Assembly (NCBI GenBank): GCA_028751875.1
Contig: CM054135.1
Coordinates: forward strand, 63,738,693-63,802,692
DNA from: Rapana venosa
Taxonomy: Eukaryota; Mollusca; Gastropoda; Neogastropoda; Muricidae
Length of the DNA: 64,000 nt
Reading direction: 5' to 3'
The notes beneath the pieces were generated by a model that worked only from the letters and a program-made list of their open reading frames with translations, was not told where the DNA came from and ran no database searches. The translations under genes and the position numbers were made by a program. Within the stretch, counting starts at the first letter, position 1. The number at the start of each line of letters is the position of its first letter. Positions 20,156 through 31,068 of the stretch are shown piece after piece.

Positions 20156-21055
20156 CAACAAATCTAGTGGTAAAGTTTCCCGTACTAGACAGATATGTGT
20201 TCCAGTGGAAACATTCTCTTCTGATTATTTACACAGTCATGTCTATGAACCATTGGTGCTGTATGGCTGGACGATTCTTCAGACCTGTTAACCTGTATTA
20301 ACAGCCTTTAATGTAACCGTACTTTATAGAAAGCAACAATTGAAAAAAAATATACGTATCACTAAAATGCTTCAGCACAAAGATGCTTCCCCCGAACGTG
20401 ACACAAGGGACAGAAAATCGACAAACGTAAGCGATTTTATAGACTTGAAAATCCCTTTTTATTCAAAATGTTGTCCTATTCCAAGTTAGATAGCAGCTTC
20501 ACAAGAAAACATTTTATCAATAAAAACATCTCGTTTAATGCAATATCTGTGTATTTTGTAGCAGCATCTCACAACAAGCAGCAGCAGCAACAGCAGCAGC
20601 AGATGAAAAAGAATAAGGACAATACGAAGGAACAGCAGCAGAGACAGCAGCTGCAGCAATAAACATAACTTGGCAATACTTCTGGGTGGAGACCGTCCCT
20701 GGACACTAAAGAAATGTCATATGAAAACCCAGAGAATCAATAGCACGAAAAGAAACCTGTGGGAGGCCCTGACAAAACTGGACAATGTCGAACATGATGC
20801 TTCAAGTGAGATTTCAATATGGATCCATGACAGTGGTAAAAGTGTTAACCCAATTGCTCAACCACTGCAATCGCCTAAAATAGCTTTAGAGTTTTACGTT
20901 TGCTTTTATTTCCACATTACCAGTGCCAATATGTTATTTTTCCAATAAGCAGAGACATTCTAGAGAGTTAAAAGCTATATACAAGAACAATAAACATAAA
21001 ATCATTAATCACAGAAAGTAACAAGAATTCAATCTTAAAAGTATTAAAACTTCCA
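20156..21055. other. Unique DNA with short CAG tract
   Basis: An interrupted CAG/CAA run (20577-20660) lies in otherwise unique sequence. An open frame at 20670-20948 has no recognisable motif. Confidence 0.5.
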
Positions 21056-21182
21056 CACGCGCACACATAGACATACAACCCACCCACACTCACGCACGCG
21101 TGCGCACACGCAAGATACCCACATACACATACAGCATGCAGGCACGCACGCATGCGCACACACAGCGCGCATACACACATGC
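21056..21182. repeat. Interrupted CA/ACGC microsatellite
   Basis: CA repeats with many CG steps. Confidence 0.9.
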
Positions 21183-21436
21183 CATTGCACAAATGATTAT
21201 AACATAGTATAGCCTAAGAGCAATATCAAATATTAATGATGCACTATGATACACTCTTCGATTTGATTCCACTTTTGTCAGTATTATTCTATACTCTCAC
21301 TAACATGATGGCTGACGGTCTTCTACATCAATAAACAAAAATTAGCTTAAAACCAAGTTTGCAAACTGTCTTACTTTCTGACGTGCCAGACTGTCAAAGG
21401 ATGGCAAGAGGTGCAACAGCAGTCGAAGAAAAATGC

Positions 21437-21530
21437 GAACATGGGTCTTTCGCATGTTCGAACCTCACAAGTTTCTAGCAGGCGCATAATGATGACACTT
21501 CTTAGCTGATTGACTAGCGCATTTTGTGAC
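21437..21530 (-). mobile_element. Possible tRNA-like SINE head
   Basis: The minus strand has an A-box-like TAGTCAATCAGCTAAG and, about 50 bases later, GAGGTTCGAACATGC, a good B-box match. There is no recognisable SINE body downstream (lower coordinates). An old, diverged head or chance. Confidence 0.3.
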
Positions 21531-21728
21531 ACCTAAATCCATTAGGTTACACGGTTCATTGTACCATATTGCATTGCTTTGTATACTTCTTGCCGTCACG
21601 CCAACTGTCTCTCTGTGAAATTCTGGCATTTCTTCCTCTTGGAAAAGCACTATCGCCACATTAGCGGAGACACCTATTTTCTGTTTGCTGGTGCATTCGT
21701 TTCCGTTTAACTCAGAAGATGGAATGCG

Positions 21729-21810
21729 GCTACCTTCATGTTGCGCAAAAAACCCGGTCGCATACGCATAAATGTCACCATTGGTGGGCCTCGAAACTCT
21801 AGCTGAAAAG
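21729..21810 (+). repeat. SINE 3'-region-like fragment (T motif), copy 3
   Basis: 'gctaccttcatgttgcgc', 'cggtcgcatacgcataaatg', 'tcaccattggtgggcctcg' and 'aactctagctgaaaag' align with 2093-2165 and 63074-63152. An A-rich end follows. Confidence 0.55.
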
Positions 21811-22194
21811 AAAAAAAATCTGTTTCCAATGGCAAGTGGCCTTTTTCTATAATTATACTGTCTGCCAGTCATAATTTTTTTTGTCATGGATCTTTTGCGT
21901 ACAACCCCTCTACACTAATGTAACTGTGACTGCTTCAAAAGTCTGCAGTCACAACTTTGGTTTTTGAAAATTTCTGGGTTTTTTTTCTAGCAGGCTATTT
22001 TTTCAGATAGCATACTACGTTTTTCTTCTGCCTTTTCCTAATGTTGAAGTGTATGATAATTCAAACTGTTCAAAATCAGACTTGTCTTGTTTTCGTCCGA
22101 AGAACTTATTTTACTTACCAACCACACTCAAGGGAATAGATAGCAATGTGAGCTAAATCTAAAAACTGTTATGTAGGATAAATTTTACCTTGTC

Positions 22195-23060
22195 TGTGTA
22201 TGTATGTATGTGTGTGTGTGCGTGCGTGCGCGTGTGCGTGTGTGTGCGCGCTGTGCGTGCATGCGTGCGTGTATGTATGTATGTATGTGCGAGCGCGCGC
22301 GCACGCGCGTGTGTGTGTGTGTGTGTTTGCGAAGTCATGTGCCAGCATCCATGTGCGTGTGCGCATGTGTCTATGCGCCTAAACACACATGCTTCCACGC
22401 CAACGCACACCCAAATATCCTCATCACACGCGCACACAAGATTGGGTGCTGCATAAAGTAATCAGTTCACACACGAGAAAACTTTGAGAAAAAAAAAAGA
22501 GAAAAGCATTGCGCTCATTTTCCACACAGCTTTAATTACATTCAGCACATTCGGCATTTCACGTCTGTTGTCTTTTTACACTCAAAAGCAACGAAATTAC
22601 AGACACTAAACTCGTCTGATATGGTTTTGTTTTTACTGCAAGCAATTTGACAAATTTTTATCATGTCTTCGTGTGCAATGACCAAACTGGCTGTGCCTGG
22701 ACATAATCGAAAAAGAGTGCGTTACATGTAGAAGAAGACAAACAAAATTGAAAAAAGAAACATAATATAAACAAACAAAAAACAAAAGAAATGATTGATT
22801 AAAAGAAAAAAATAGTGACATAAACAACTCAAAAGAAGATTGTATGAACAAAATGGAGTTTTTCGTCATCATTGTAAACTTTTAAAACGAAACTAGTTTT
22901 TTTCATTATTCTTTTCTTTTTTCTTTTCTTTTCTTTCTCCCTAGCTAGTCTTTTGTCTACACGCTTTTACTTTTCTTTATAATCTTCACTCTCACGCCCA
23001 CACTAATGTAACTTTGATATCTCGGACAGTCTGCAGAAAATGCTTTGATAATTATTAAGA
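22195..23060 (+). repeat. Kilobase repeat K, unit 1
   Basis: Order of landmarks: GT/GC tract (22196-22335), 'cacatgcttccacgccaac', 'gcataaagtaatcagttcac', 'cacacagctttaattacatt', 'cttcgtgtgcaatgaccaaa' with '..tggacataatcgaaaaag', 'cactaatgtaactttgat' and 'cagtctgcagaaaatgct'. The same order recurs in units 2-4. A remnant of the last landmark at 21915-21960 suggests an even older unit to the left. Confidence 0.55.
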
Positions 23061-23268
23061 AACATTGTTTTCTTCGTTGTCTAGTTTTGAGAGAGCATTA
23101 TCTGCTTTTCCTCTGTTCACTCCTAACTTTTGCTCCGCACAATAGTACAAGCTGTCCGAATCAGATTTCTCCTTTGTCCGTGTTCTGAAGGACTCAGTTC
23201 AAGTTGCCAGACAGACTCAGGGGACCGGGTTGAAATGTGAGTAAAAGGTAGGAATATGATGAAATGTA

Positions 23269-23325
23269 AATTCTCTCTCTCTCTTTGTCTCTGTCTGTCT
23301 GTCTCTGTCTCTGTCTGTCTGTCTC

Positions 23326-23356
<31 letters not shown>

Positions 23357-23360
23357 TCTG

Positions 23361-23424
<64 letters not shown>

Positions 23425-23425
23425 G
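23269..23425. repeat. (CT)n / (CTGT)n tract
   Basis: CT, CTGT and CTTCTG units, with a pure CT run at about 23363-23418. Confidence 0.95.
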
Positions 23426-23866
23426 TGGCTGTGTCCACACGCGAGAACATTAAAAAGAGACAGTCAGAAAGGACAAAAATTAAAGAAGCAAAGGAACATA
23501 ATGCTGAAACAAAAATACTGCTAGGAAAAGTGCATTATTTTCAACAACAAAACCCTTTTTTAACAGAGAGTTGCAAATGGGTAGAAAAGTACAGCGACAA
23601 TCTCATTTTTGTCTCTTTTCTTTGTTTTTATTGCTGTACTTGTGTTGTTGTTTTTAATATTTTTAAACTCCAAATTGCCGCAGTTAGTGTTGTTTTCCTA
23701 ATTGGATGCAGGTGAAATGCTCCATCATTCTTCCGATTCTTTCTGTTTGTTGTTTTTCTCCTCTAAAGGAAAAACCACAATTATTTTCTTGTCACTTCGC
23801 AAATTCCAAACGCCTTCAAATAGCACATGGCCGTGCTCATACAGTAATGCGGCTCCTCTGTGTGGT

Positions 23867-23868
<2 letters not shown>
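23426..23868. other. Unique DNA, no gene recognised
   Basis: A lysine-rich open frame at 23425-23715 has no recognisable family features. Confidence 0.4.

Positions 23869-23932
<64 letters not shown>
23869..23932. repeat. (GT)n microsatellite
   Basis: About 31 near-perfect repeats. Confidence 0.95.
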
Positions 23933-24509
23933 CTAAGACCAAATAGTGCTCCTCTTTTACAAACCTGCTTTCCAGGCCCTTCAGTTCATTTAGTTCAGTC
24001 CTTTCAATCCGTGAAGCATAAAGTAGTGCAACATAAGCCTCTGCATAGTTATCAGTAATTAGCGTCACACCTTATTTCGCCACTTTCTAAAAAAAAAAGC
24101 TTCTTTTTGGTTTGTTACTGAGCAACATGCGCTGATATTTGTCTGGCATGCCTTTTAAACAATGGAGCGCGTTATGATACCAGCAAACTACATACCGTTT
24201 TTATGTACATACCGTAATAAATAAGTAACATCTTTACGTTTTATAACGAAAGATTATAATACATTTTGTCCTAGCAACAATATAAATATATACAAACAAA
24301 CTAACAAACAAAAACCCCACACAAACAAACAACGAAGCAACAACAAAAAACCCCACAAAAACAACAGAACAAACGAAAAGCTGCAATAATTCACAAGATG
24401 CGCTTCAGTCCGAACAGACAAGACCTTCTTGTGGGTCACAAACGAACGACGGTTCCTTTGTGGAGTCGCACCAACCTGACATAGCCAGAAATACATCAGA
24501 CGACCGACA
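23933..24509. other. Unique DNA with A/C-rich patch
   Basis: 24290-24370 is rich in ACAAAC and ACCCC steps. No gene recognised. Confidence 0.45.
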
Positions 24510-24780
24510 ATAATGATCACAGCCTGCACGGAACACTGTGTCGGTCGTGCCGTACAGAGCCCCTTGCTTACAGAGAAGACGCTGGCATAGTATTACTTGT
24601 CATGAGCTCTCTCTCTCTCTCTCTCTCTCTCTGTAGCGCTGGGTGTCTGATCTGAGCAGTTCAATACCTGTCCAGGAAAGAACTGAAGGAAGCAGCTTTT
24701 ATGGGTGCAATAAATCAGAGCTGGTATGAATATAGAATCTCTCTGTCTCTTTCCATGTCCATGTCTTTGTCTCTGTAAGC
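24510..24780 (+). repeat. F5-related unit, copy 5, with internal (CT)n
   Basis: 'gtctgatctgagcagttcaa', 'tacctgtccagg' and 'aataaatcagagctggtatg' with 'aatatagaatctctctgtct' align with 32290-32400. A CT run (24606-24632) is inserted upstream of the conserved part. Confidence 0.5.
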
Positions 24781-24782
24781 AA

Positions 24783-24925
24783 ACACACACGCACACACGC
24801 ACGCGCGCGCGCGCGCGCACACACACACACACACGCTCGCGAGCGCGCAAACACACATACACACACGGACGTACACACAAACTCACACACGAAGGCACGC
24901 GCGCACACGCACACACACGCGTGCA
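24783..24925. repeat. CA/CG alternating tract
   Basis: CA repeats with long CGCG blocks (24799-24820, 24836-24850). Confidence 0.95.
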
Positions 24926-25015
24926 CGCGAAGTAAGGATGTTCACCTTACATGAAAGTATATAATTAACTGTTGTTCCTATGGGCCATATGGCCTGCAAA
25001 AACTGAATTAAAATT

Positions 25016-25085
25016 ATTGTTATTGTTATTGTTATTATTATTGCACGCCCACACGCACACACACACGCGCACGCACAAACACACA
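25016..25085. repeat. TTATTG then CA tract
   Basis: (TTATTG) and (TTA) repeats followed by CA/CG repeats. Confidence 0.85.
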
Positions 25086-25305
25086 TATTCTATTTTCTTA
25101 GAACATTCCCTCTCTCCTTCACTTTATTATTCTGTCTTTGCGTTTGTTTGCATCGCGTCCGTTTGTCAGTCTGTTTCGGATTGTGTGTGCGTATGTGTGT
25201 GTGTGTCTGCGCGCGCGCGCGTGTGTGTGTGTGTGTGTGCGTGTGCGTGTGCTCGTGCATGTGCTTGCAAGTAGACATTATGCCAGCATAGTCACACCCA
25301 AAAAT

Positions 25306-25475
25306 ACACACACGCACAAACACACACACACACACACCACCACCACCACCACCACGACGACGACCACCACCACCACCACCACGACCACCACCACCACCAC
25401 ACACCACCACCACCCACCACAACCACCACCACCACCACCACCACAACCAACGACAACGACAACGACACAACGACA
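25306..25475. repeat. (CA)n-(CCA)n-(CGACAA) compound array
   Basis: CA repeats pass into CCA with ACG interruptions, then CAACGACAACGAC steps. Confidence 0.95.
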
Positions 25476-25726
25476 CAACGACAACAACCGGATCGGTTGA
25501 AACTAATTAGCTCTCACACTGTGAGACATTATAAAAAAAAAGAATAAAAATGACTCTAATTTGTCACACATTGACATTCATTTTGGAAACTTGTAATTAC
25601 TCCGTTGCTCTCCTAAGACCACGAAACGAGGAACTTGCGGTCAGTGGAATTCTTCCCCGTCAATATTTTTAAAGCAAGCAATCTAAAATATGTCAACATT
25701 TTTTTCTCTCACGCGCGCTGTGTATG

Positions 25727-25728
<2 letters not shown>

Positions 25729-25758
<30 letters not shown>

Positions 25759-25812
25759 TGTGTGCGTGCGTGCGTGCGTGCGTGTGTGTGTGTGTCTGTG
25801 TGTGTGTGTATT
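25729..25812. repeat. (GTGC)n-(GT)n tract
   Basis: Tetramer GTGC/GCGT repeats ending in GT repeats. Confidence 0.95.
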
Positions 25813-25972
25813 GCAGAGAGAAAAATTGCTCGTTCAGACATAACCAAAAATAAAGAGAGAGATGTCATTGTTGTAAAAAGAGCAGAAAAATAAGTAAACT
25901 GGCAGAGAAAGGAATACAAAAAAACATCACAACCACCGCCACCACCACTGCCGTCATCACCACTACAACCAT

Positions 25973-25993
25973 TACCATCACCATCACCATCAC

Positions 25994-26041
<48 letters not shown>

Positions 26042-26043
26042 TA
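25973..26043. repeat. (ATC)n / (ACC ATC)n trinucleotide array
   Basis: ACCATC hexamers give way to a pure ATC run. Confidence 0.95.
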
Positions 26044-26159
26044 TCACCACCACCGACAACAGCAACAGAAGTGGACAGACAGAGATGGAGGAAACTGAAA
26101 CAACAACGAGGAATGACACAAAAGAAGTGGTTTGTTTTGTTTGTGCCTGCCTGCCTGCT

Positions 26160-26197
<38 letters not shown>

Positions 26198-26339
26198 GTG
26201 TGTGTGTGTATGTGTGTGTATGTGTGTGTGTGTTGTGGGGGGGGGTGAATGTGTGTGTGTGAGTGTGTGTGAGAGAGAGTGAGTGTGTTTGAGTGTGTTG
26301 AGTGTGTGTGTATTTGTGTGCATGCGTGCGCGCGCGCGC

Positions 26340-26434
<95 letters not shown>

Positions 26435-26560
26435 TGTGAGAGAGTGGGTGTGTGCGTGCGTGCGTGCGTGTATGTGTGCATGCGTGTGTGTATGTATGTG
26501 TATGTGCATGTATGTGTGTTCTCAGTGTGTGTGCGTGCGTGTGTGCTGGCATAGGGAGGA
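26160..26560. repeat. Compound GT / CG / GA microsatellite
   Basis: GT repeats, a G run (26237-26245), a pure (CG)n run (26329-26354), GT, then (GA)n (26380-26432) and GTGC/GTAT repeats. Cys/Val-, Arg/Glu- and His/Ser-rich open frames of up to 301 codons across it are artefacts. Confidence 0.95.
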
Positions 26561-26848
26561 GAAAACCAAACAGCAACAAGAAGAACAATTACACAAACAT
26601 TAGGGTTTCTATTTTTCGGGTATTTATTTCCTCTTTTTTTTTTTTTGGTGCTGACAAGAAAACCGTAAACTGTTAAAAGAATCATCGTTAAGAATCATCA
26701 GGGTTTTTTTCTTCGTCTGTCTTCCTGTCTCAGGCGTTCTTTTGGCTATGTACTTTTCACCCTCACCAGCTCCTATCTCCAATTTCATCTTTTTCCATGT
26801 GATTGTGAGGGATGACACAGCCAAGTCTGCAGCAGCTGCTTTCACTTA

Positions 26849-26870
26849 AAACATACCCCCCCCCCCCCCA
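26849..26870. repeat. C homopolymer-rich run
   Basis: A run of C bases interrupted by single A bases at its right end. Confidence 0.9.
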
Positions 26871-26976
26871 CACCCCCTCTTAGTGTTGTTATAGATAATC
26901 TTTTTAAAGTTTTTTTTTTTGTCTGCTCTTTTCCATCTTTGCTTCACACTTTCACTTATTAGATAAAAAGTCTCCA

Positions 26977-26979
<3 letters not shown>

Positions 26980-27010
<31 letters not shown>

Positions 27011-27091
27011 AAAAAAGTTGACACAAAGTTGCTACGCAACAGTGTAGCGATTGGCATGGGTGTGTGTGTGTAAGTGTGTGTGTGTGTGTGT

Positions 27092-27148
<57 letters not shown>
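26980..27148. repeat. Two (GT)n runs flanking a K-repeat landmark
   Basis: GT runs at 26980-27007 and 27059-27148. Between them, 'gttgctacgcaacagtgtag' resembles 'tactacgcaacagtagcgcg' at 28465. Confidence 0.9.
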
Positions 27149-27149
<1 letters not shown>

Positions 27150-28275
27150 AATCAGAATCAGAATCAGAAAACTTTGTTACCATTAAGTCAGAATGAGACT
27201 TATTTGACACAAAAACATAAACGTATGCTTGCATCTCTGTGCGTACATACACACCTACTACCATGCGCCCCCCACCCCCAAACACCGTTTTTCTCCTTTT
27301 ACTTCGTTTGTTGAGTATTTTGTTTCAGCAATTCTGGCAAGTCTATGTCTCGCCACCCACCAACTCCCACTCTTATCCTTCGTGTAATTCAGAAGTCTGC
27401 AGTAATTGCTCTCGTTTCAAGAAACCTTTCTTCTAAACAGTGTAACTTTAAGGTACTATTCTCAGGCTTTTCTTCTGTTCTTCTTTAAAAAACCACTTTG
27501 TTTTACATCGTGATCCCTTTTCAGATCCATTTTTCCCTTGTTTGCTGGACTTCTGTTGCTTGATCCATCAGCTAGTTTTAAGACCCTGAAAGAAAATGAG
27601 TACAGTTTAGGTATAATTGGAAAAGGTAACCGTGCGCGCGCGCGCGCGTGTGTGTGTGTATGTGCACGCGCTTGCACACCCAATCTCCTACACGGAAAGG
27701 AAAATCATCATGAACACACAGTAAACTGGATCATACACGAAATAATCAGCTCTTATGTTTATGAGAAAACTAAACCAGCAACAAAATAAAAAGAAAAGTA
27801 TTGCACTAACTTTATACACAGCATAATTACATCTGTGAGTCGTTGCATTACGTACTCCCGTCTTTGTTTCTCAAAGGCAGAAAATCCAACCCTGTGAAAC
27901 TCATCTGAAAAAAATGTCAACACTTCTTCGTGTGCAGCGGGCCAAATTGCTTCTTCGGACATAACAAATCAAGAATTGTGTTACCATAAAAGAAGCAGAA
28001 TAGCCCCAAACCAGAGATTAGAAAATAACTAGAAAAGAAAACAAGAAGAGGAACGGTTCTTGCGAGAAGAGAAAAACCAACATAACAACAAAAACAGCAG
28101 GAGCAACATTTTTGGAGAAAGTCGTGTATGTTTAAAATCAACCGTTTTTCTCCTCCTGTGTTCTTTTCTCAGGCGTTCTCGTGCTGTCTTATTTCTTGCC
28201 CACCACCAGGAACAGCTATCCCCCGTGTGCTACCTCACTGTGCTGAGTTCAAATCTCCACAGTCGGTGCTTTTGA
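27028..28275 (+). repeat. Kilobase repeat K, unit 3
   Basis: 'cagaagtctgcagtaattgc' lies at about 27390. GC/GT tract at 27630-27660, 'aaataatcagctcttatgtt', 'cagcataattacatctgtga', 'cttcttcgtgtgcagcgggc', 'caaattgcttcttcggacat', 'aacaaatcaagaattgtgtt' and 'tcaggcgttctcgtgctgtc' follow. It aligns closely with unit 4 around the 'cttcgtgtgcag' landmark. Confidence 0.6.
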
Positions 28276-28464
28276 TTGAAGAAAAATTCCCTCACCCAAA
28301 TTTTTGCGACATTATTCTCAGCCTTTTCTTGTAGTCTTTGCATCGTTGTTCTGTATTCTAATATCTGGTGACATCACATATTTGTAAAGTTTTTGTCGGT
28401 TGGTCTTATGTTTTATAAGTTGCTTGCCTAGATTTCAGGTAGGGGAACAAATATGGGTAAACTC

Positions 28465-29312
28465 TCGGTATACTACGCAACAGTAGCGCGCGCATGCGCG
28501 CGCGTATGTGTGTATATGTGACAATATGGTGTGTGTGTTTACACAGTGCATACATGCAAGCGTATCAATGCACACATGCTCCCACGCTCATAACCTCAAG
28601 ATAAAGGCTTCATCACGCACACACACAAAAGACTAGACCATGCATAAAGTAATTAACTCTCAGAACATTAGCACACTTTGACAAGAAAGAAAAGCAGTTC
28701 CCTAATTTCCCCACAGAGCTTAATTACAGCTGGGGATCTGGACATTACCCCTTTCCTGTCTTTTTATCTCAAAGGAAGACAATCCTCAGCCCCATAAGCT
28801 CCTCTCTGTCGTCACTCGTTCTGCGAATAATCTGAAGAAAAGAATGTCCACACGTCTTCGTGTGCAGAGAACGAAATTGCTTCATTCGGACATAGCAAAT
28901 CAAGAGCCGTGTTGCAAGCAAAAGATGTAGGGCGTGAGCATATAAAAGCACAGAAAAGAAAGAAAGAAAGAAAACAAGAAGGAAATAAAAGAAAACAAGG
29001 TAAGCAGTTTCACAAACTAGACAAAAGAAATCTATCGAAAAAGAACAAATTTAGCGAAAAAAACGTAAAATACCAGCCTCTTCTTCCCCCCTCCTAAAAA
29101 AAGAGAAAACATAAAAAACACCTACCACCACCACCACCTGTAACAACAACAAAGTTTTATGCAATACTGTAAACCTCTAGAAAAAACTTGTTTCTTCTCT
29201 GTTTTTTCTCTTCCTTTTTCAAGTGTTCTTGTTGTCATCCCGTTCCTGAGAACCCCTAAGCCGCACTCCTCACAGCCTAGTGTTTGTTACCCCGAGAAAG
29301 TTCTGAAGCTTA
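28465..29312 (+). repeat. Kilobase repeat K, unit 4
   Basis: 'tactacgcaacagtagcgcg', a short GC/GT tract (28486-28520), 'cacacatgctcccacgctca', 'gcataaagtaattaactctc', 'cagagcttaattacagctgg', 'cgtcttcgtgtgcagagaac', 'gaaattgcttcattcggaca' and 'tagcaaatcaagagccgtgt'. This is the clearest partner of unit 3; its microsatellite is short. Confidence 0.6.
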
Positions 29313-29317
29313 CATTG

Positions 29318-29520
29318 TGTACAGTGTCTAAAGTTGGCAGACCACCAACATCCTACATTGCCAACATCACTGAGATCAGTGGTCTGGGAAGAGGGCTACA
29401 GAAGATGTAGAACTCAGCAGAGACAGAGAGCGAAAGATGGCGAACCCTGGTGGTGGCATTGCGTGGATCTCTTACTGACACCAGCGGCGACGGAGACAGT
29501 TGGGTTGAGTTATGTCAGAG
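29318..29520 (+). mobile_element. RTE-like LINE C-terminal relic
   Basis: The plus frame reads KVGRPPTSYIANITEISGLG, close to the '(R)GRPxTxYxDNIxEWTGLG' region of RTE-like ORF2 C-termini. After a frameshift and stop it continues as ELSRDRER and, in the next frame, ERWRTLVVALRG, matching the usual 'NRERWRxLV' ending. Inactive. About 200 bases remain. Confidence 0.6.
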
Positions 29521-29704
29521 TTCCTGCAGTGTATTCATAGGTTCTCAGCTTCCTTTGAGTGTGACCTCTAGGTGAATCAGTATTTTGATTTTAGGAAACA
29601 CTTCGCGGTTTCTAGGATTTGATACAACATCCTTGGGCTTTCTTCACGATCTCTATCGGCTTTATATATTGTATTTTATTGTTTATTCCTCTCAGTCACA
29701 GTAT

Positions 29705-29775
29705 AGTTCTTGGCGTGAAATTCGTTTCTGCCTGCACTAGGGGGAGTGCGTCGCCGCAAGAGCAGCGCCATAGAC
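29705..29775 (-). mobile_element. F3 SINE 3' fragment
   Basis: The minus strand reads 'atggcgctgctcttgcggcg' followed by 'acgcactcccc' and 'aaatttcacgcca..', matching the F3 3' region ('ggtggcgctgctcttgtggc' ... 'cccgaatttcacgcagag'). Confidence 0.6.
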
Positions 29776-30300
29776 TTATGGAATAACAATTCTGTCTGTG
29801 AGTGTATTCGTTATCTTATGAGAGTGGCCTTTATTTTACAGAATTAAAAAAAACGATAATCGTCTTTTTGCCTTTGATTCTTTCATGTGCGTTAAATGAG
29901 TGTAGGACATGAGCCATTGACTTGTTGTCTCATTAAAATGACGAGCATCCAGACCCCTACTCAAGGTCTAGTGGATGGCAGAAATGTTCAGGTTCAAAAC
30001 AGGGATCATTCCCCATGGAGATGTCGGGGGCCTGTCAGTATAAATAGCATCCCCACCTTCTGGAAATTATGTACTAGAAATTTCCACTTTTTTTTTTATT
30101 CCTCTCTTTGTATCTGCCTTGTTCCTCTTCTTCCCGTTGCCTCCTTCTTGTCTATTTTCTGCCTTCTTGATCAAATCTTCTGTCTATTTTTTTTATACAT
30201 TTTTTAGAAAGATTCAAAAGATTAAATGCAAAACGAAAATTTAAAATGTTTTAAAAACGCTTCTAAAGATAACAGGTCTCTCTCCCACACCAAAGTCGGA
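29776..30300. other. Unique DNA, no gene recognised
   Basis: An open frame at 29896-30207 shows no family features and ends in T-rich hydrophobic sequence. Confidence 0.45.
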
Positions 30301-30394
30301 TGCGCTGGACCTGACTTGTCAGGAGGTTAACGGCAGCACAGCGCATTTTCGCTCATGTGACAGACACAAGCAGCTGCTGTCTGAGCGTTCGACG

Positions 30395-30482
30395 ACGACG
30401 ACGACGAAGAAACGAATCGAACCTGATACTTCTGGCTTTCTAGAGTGGTGTGTTTGACCTCTAGACCATTGACACTGACATT
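30395..30482 (-). mobile_element. F3-type tRNA-like SINE head
   Basis: The minus strand has A box ATGGTCTAGAGGTCAAACAC, a CTCTAGAAAGCC arm like that of F3, and B box CAGGTTCGATTCG. It is followed by a short CGT repeat (plus-strand GAC repeats, 30391-30407) instead of the F3 body. Confidence 0.6.
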
Positions 30483-30592
30483 TCGGAAACTTTTAATATC
30501 CGATTTCTTCTCTGTCCTTGTCTGACTTTTTAATTTAAAAAAAGGGGTTTTCATATTAAATCATCAAATAACAGTGTGCATGAATATGCCTC

Positions 30593-30624
30593 TGAGAGAG
30601 AGAGAGAGAGAAGAGAGAGAGGAG

Positions 30625-30708
<84 letters not shown>

Positions 30709-30788
30709 CGTGTGTGTGTATGTGTGTGTGTGGATGGGTGTGTGTGTGCGTGTGTGTGGATGGGTGCGGGTGCGTGTGCGTGTGTGTG
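30593..30788. repeat. (GA)n-(GT)n compound microsatellite
   Basis: GA repeats with a GGAGGAG block, then GT with GC and GGAT interruptions. Confidence 0.95.
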
Positions 30789-30946
30789 ACGTAGATTGTT
30801 GTCGGCTTTTAAAATGCTGTGTTATTTCTTAATCTGTATTGTTTGATAAGGCATGCTGTGTAATTATAATTTTAAAATGCCACTCGTAATTTCTCTAGCT
30901 GAGACATTAAAGTATTCTTGAGTCTTGAGTCTTGAGTCTTGAGTCT
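30789..30946 (+). mobile_element. LINE 3' UTR end with (CTTGAGT)n tail
   Basis: 'ttaaaatgctgtgttatttc' ... 'gagacattaaagtattcttg' followed by four CTTGAGT units (30917-30946). An 'xATTAAAGTATTC' end with short tandem tail units is typical of invertebrate non-LTR elements. No coding part remains. Confidence 0.55.
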
Positions 30947-31026
30947 GGATCAGCTACCAGTAAAATTCAAGGGAAGGAAAGAAAAGGCAAGTAAATTTTA
31001 GACATGTAGCACAATACAAACTTTTC

Positions 31027-31029
<3 letters not shown>

Positions 31030-31066
<37 letters not shown>
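31030..31066. repeat. (GT)n microsatellite
   Basis: About 18 repeats. Confidence 0.95.

Positions 31067-31068
<2 letters not shown>

Larger units (their letters stand above)
25185..26845 (+). repeat. Kilobase repeat K, unit 2 (expanded)
   Basis: GT/GC tract (25185-25258), 'gctcgtgcatgtgcttgcaa', 'aactaattagctctcacac', 'ttgcagagagaaaaattgct' with 'cgttcagacataacc', and near the end 'agccaagtctgcagcagctg'. The unit is lengthened by internal CCA, GTGC, ATC and GT/GA expansions, and several landmarks are weak. Confidence 0.45.

Noticed and set aside
20155..20215. tRNA-like SINE head ('tctagtggtaaagtttcccg')
   Set aside because: The A-box arm resembles F3 but no acceptable B box or SINE body follows.
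20670..20948. A 92-codon plus-strand frame
   Set aside because: No recognisable motif, no neighbour support, and length is within chance for AT-moderate DNA.
21465..21887. A 140-codon minus-strand frame
   Set aside because: Its centre is the reverse of a T-motif repeat fragment and the rest has no family features.
25683..26588. A 301-codon minus-strand frame with His/Thr, Ser/Leu and Asp blocks
   Set aside because: It is a reading of consecutive GT, GA, GTGC and ATC microsatellites, with no non-repetitive domain.
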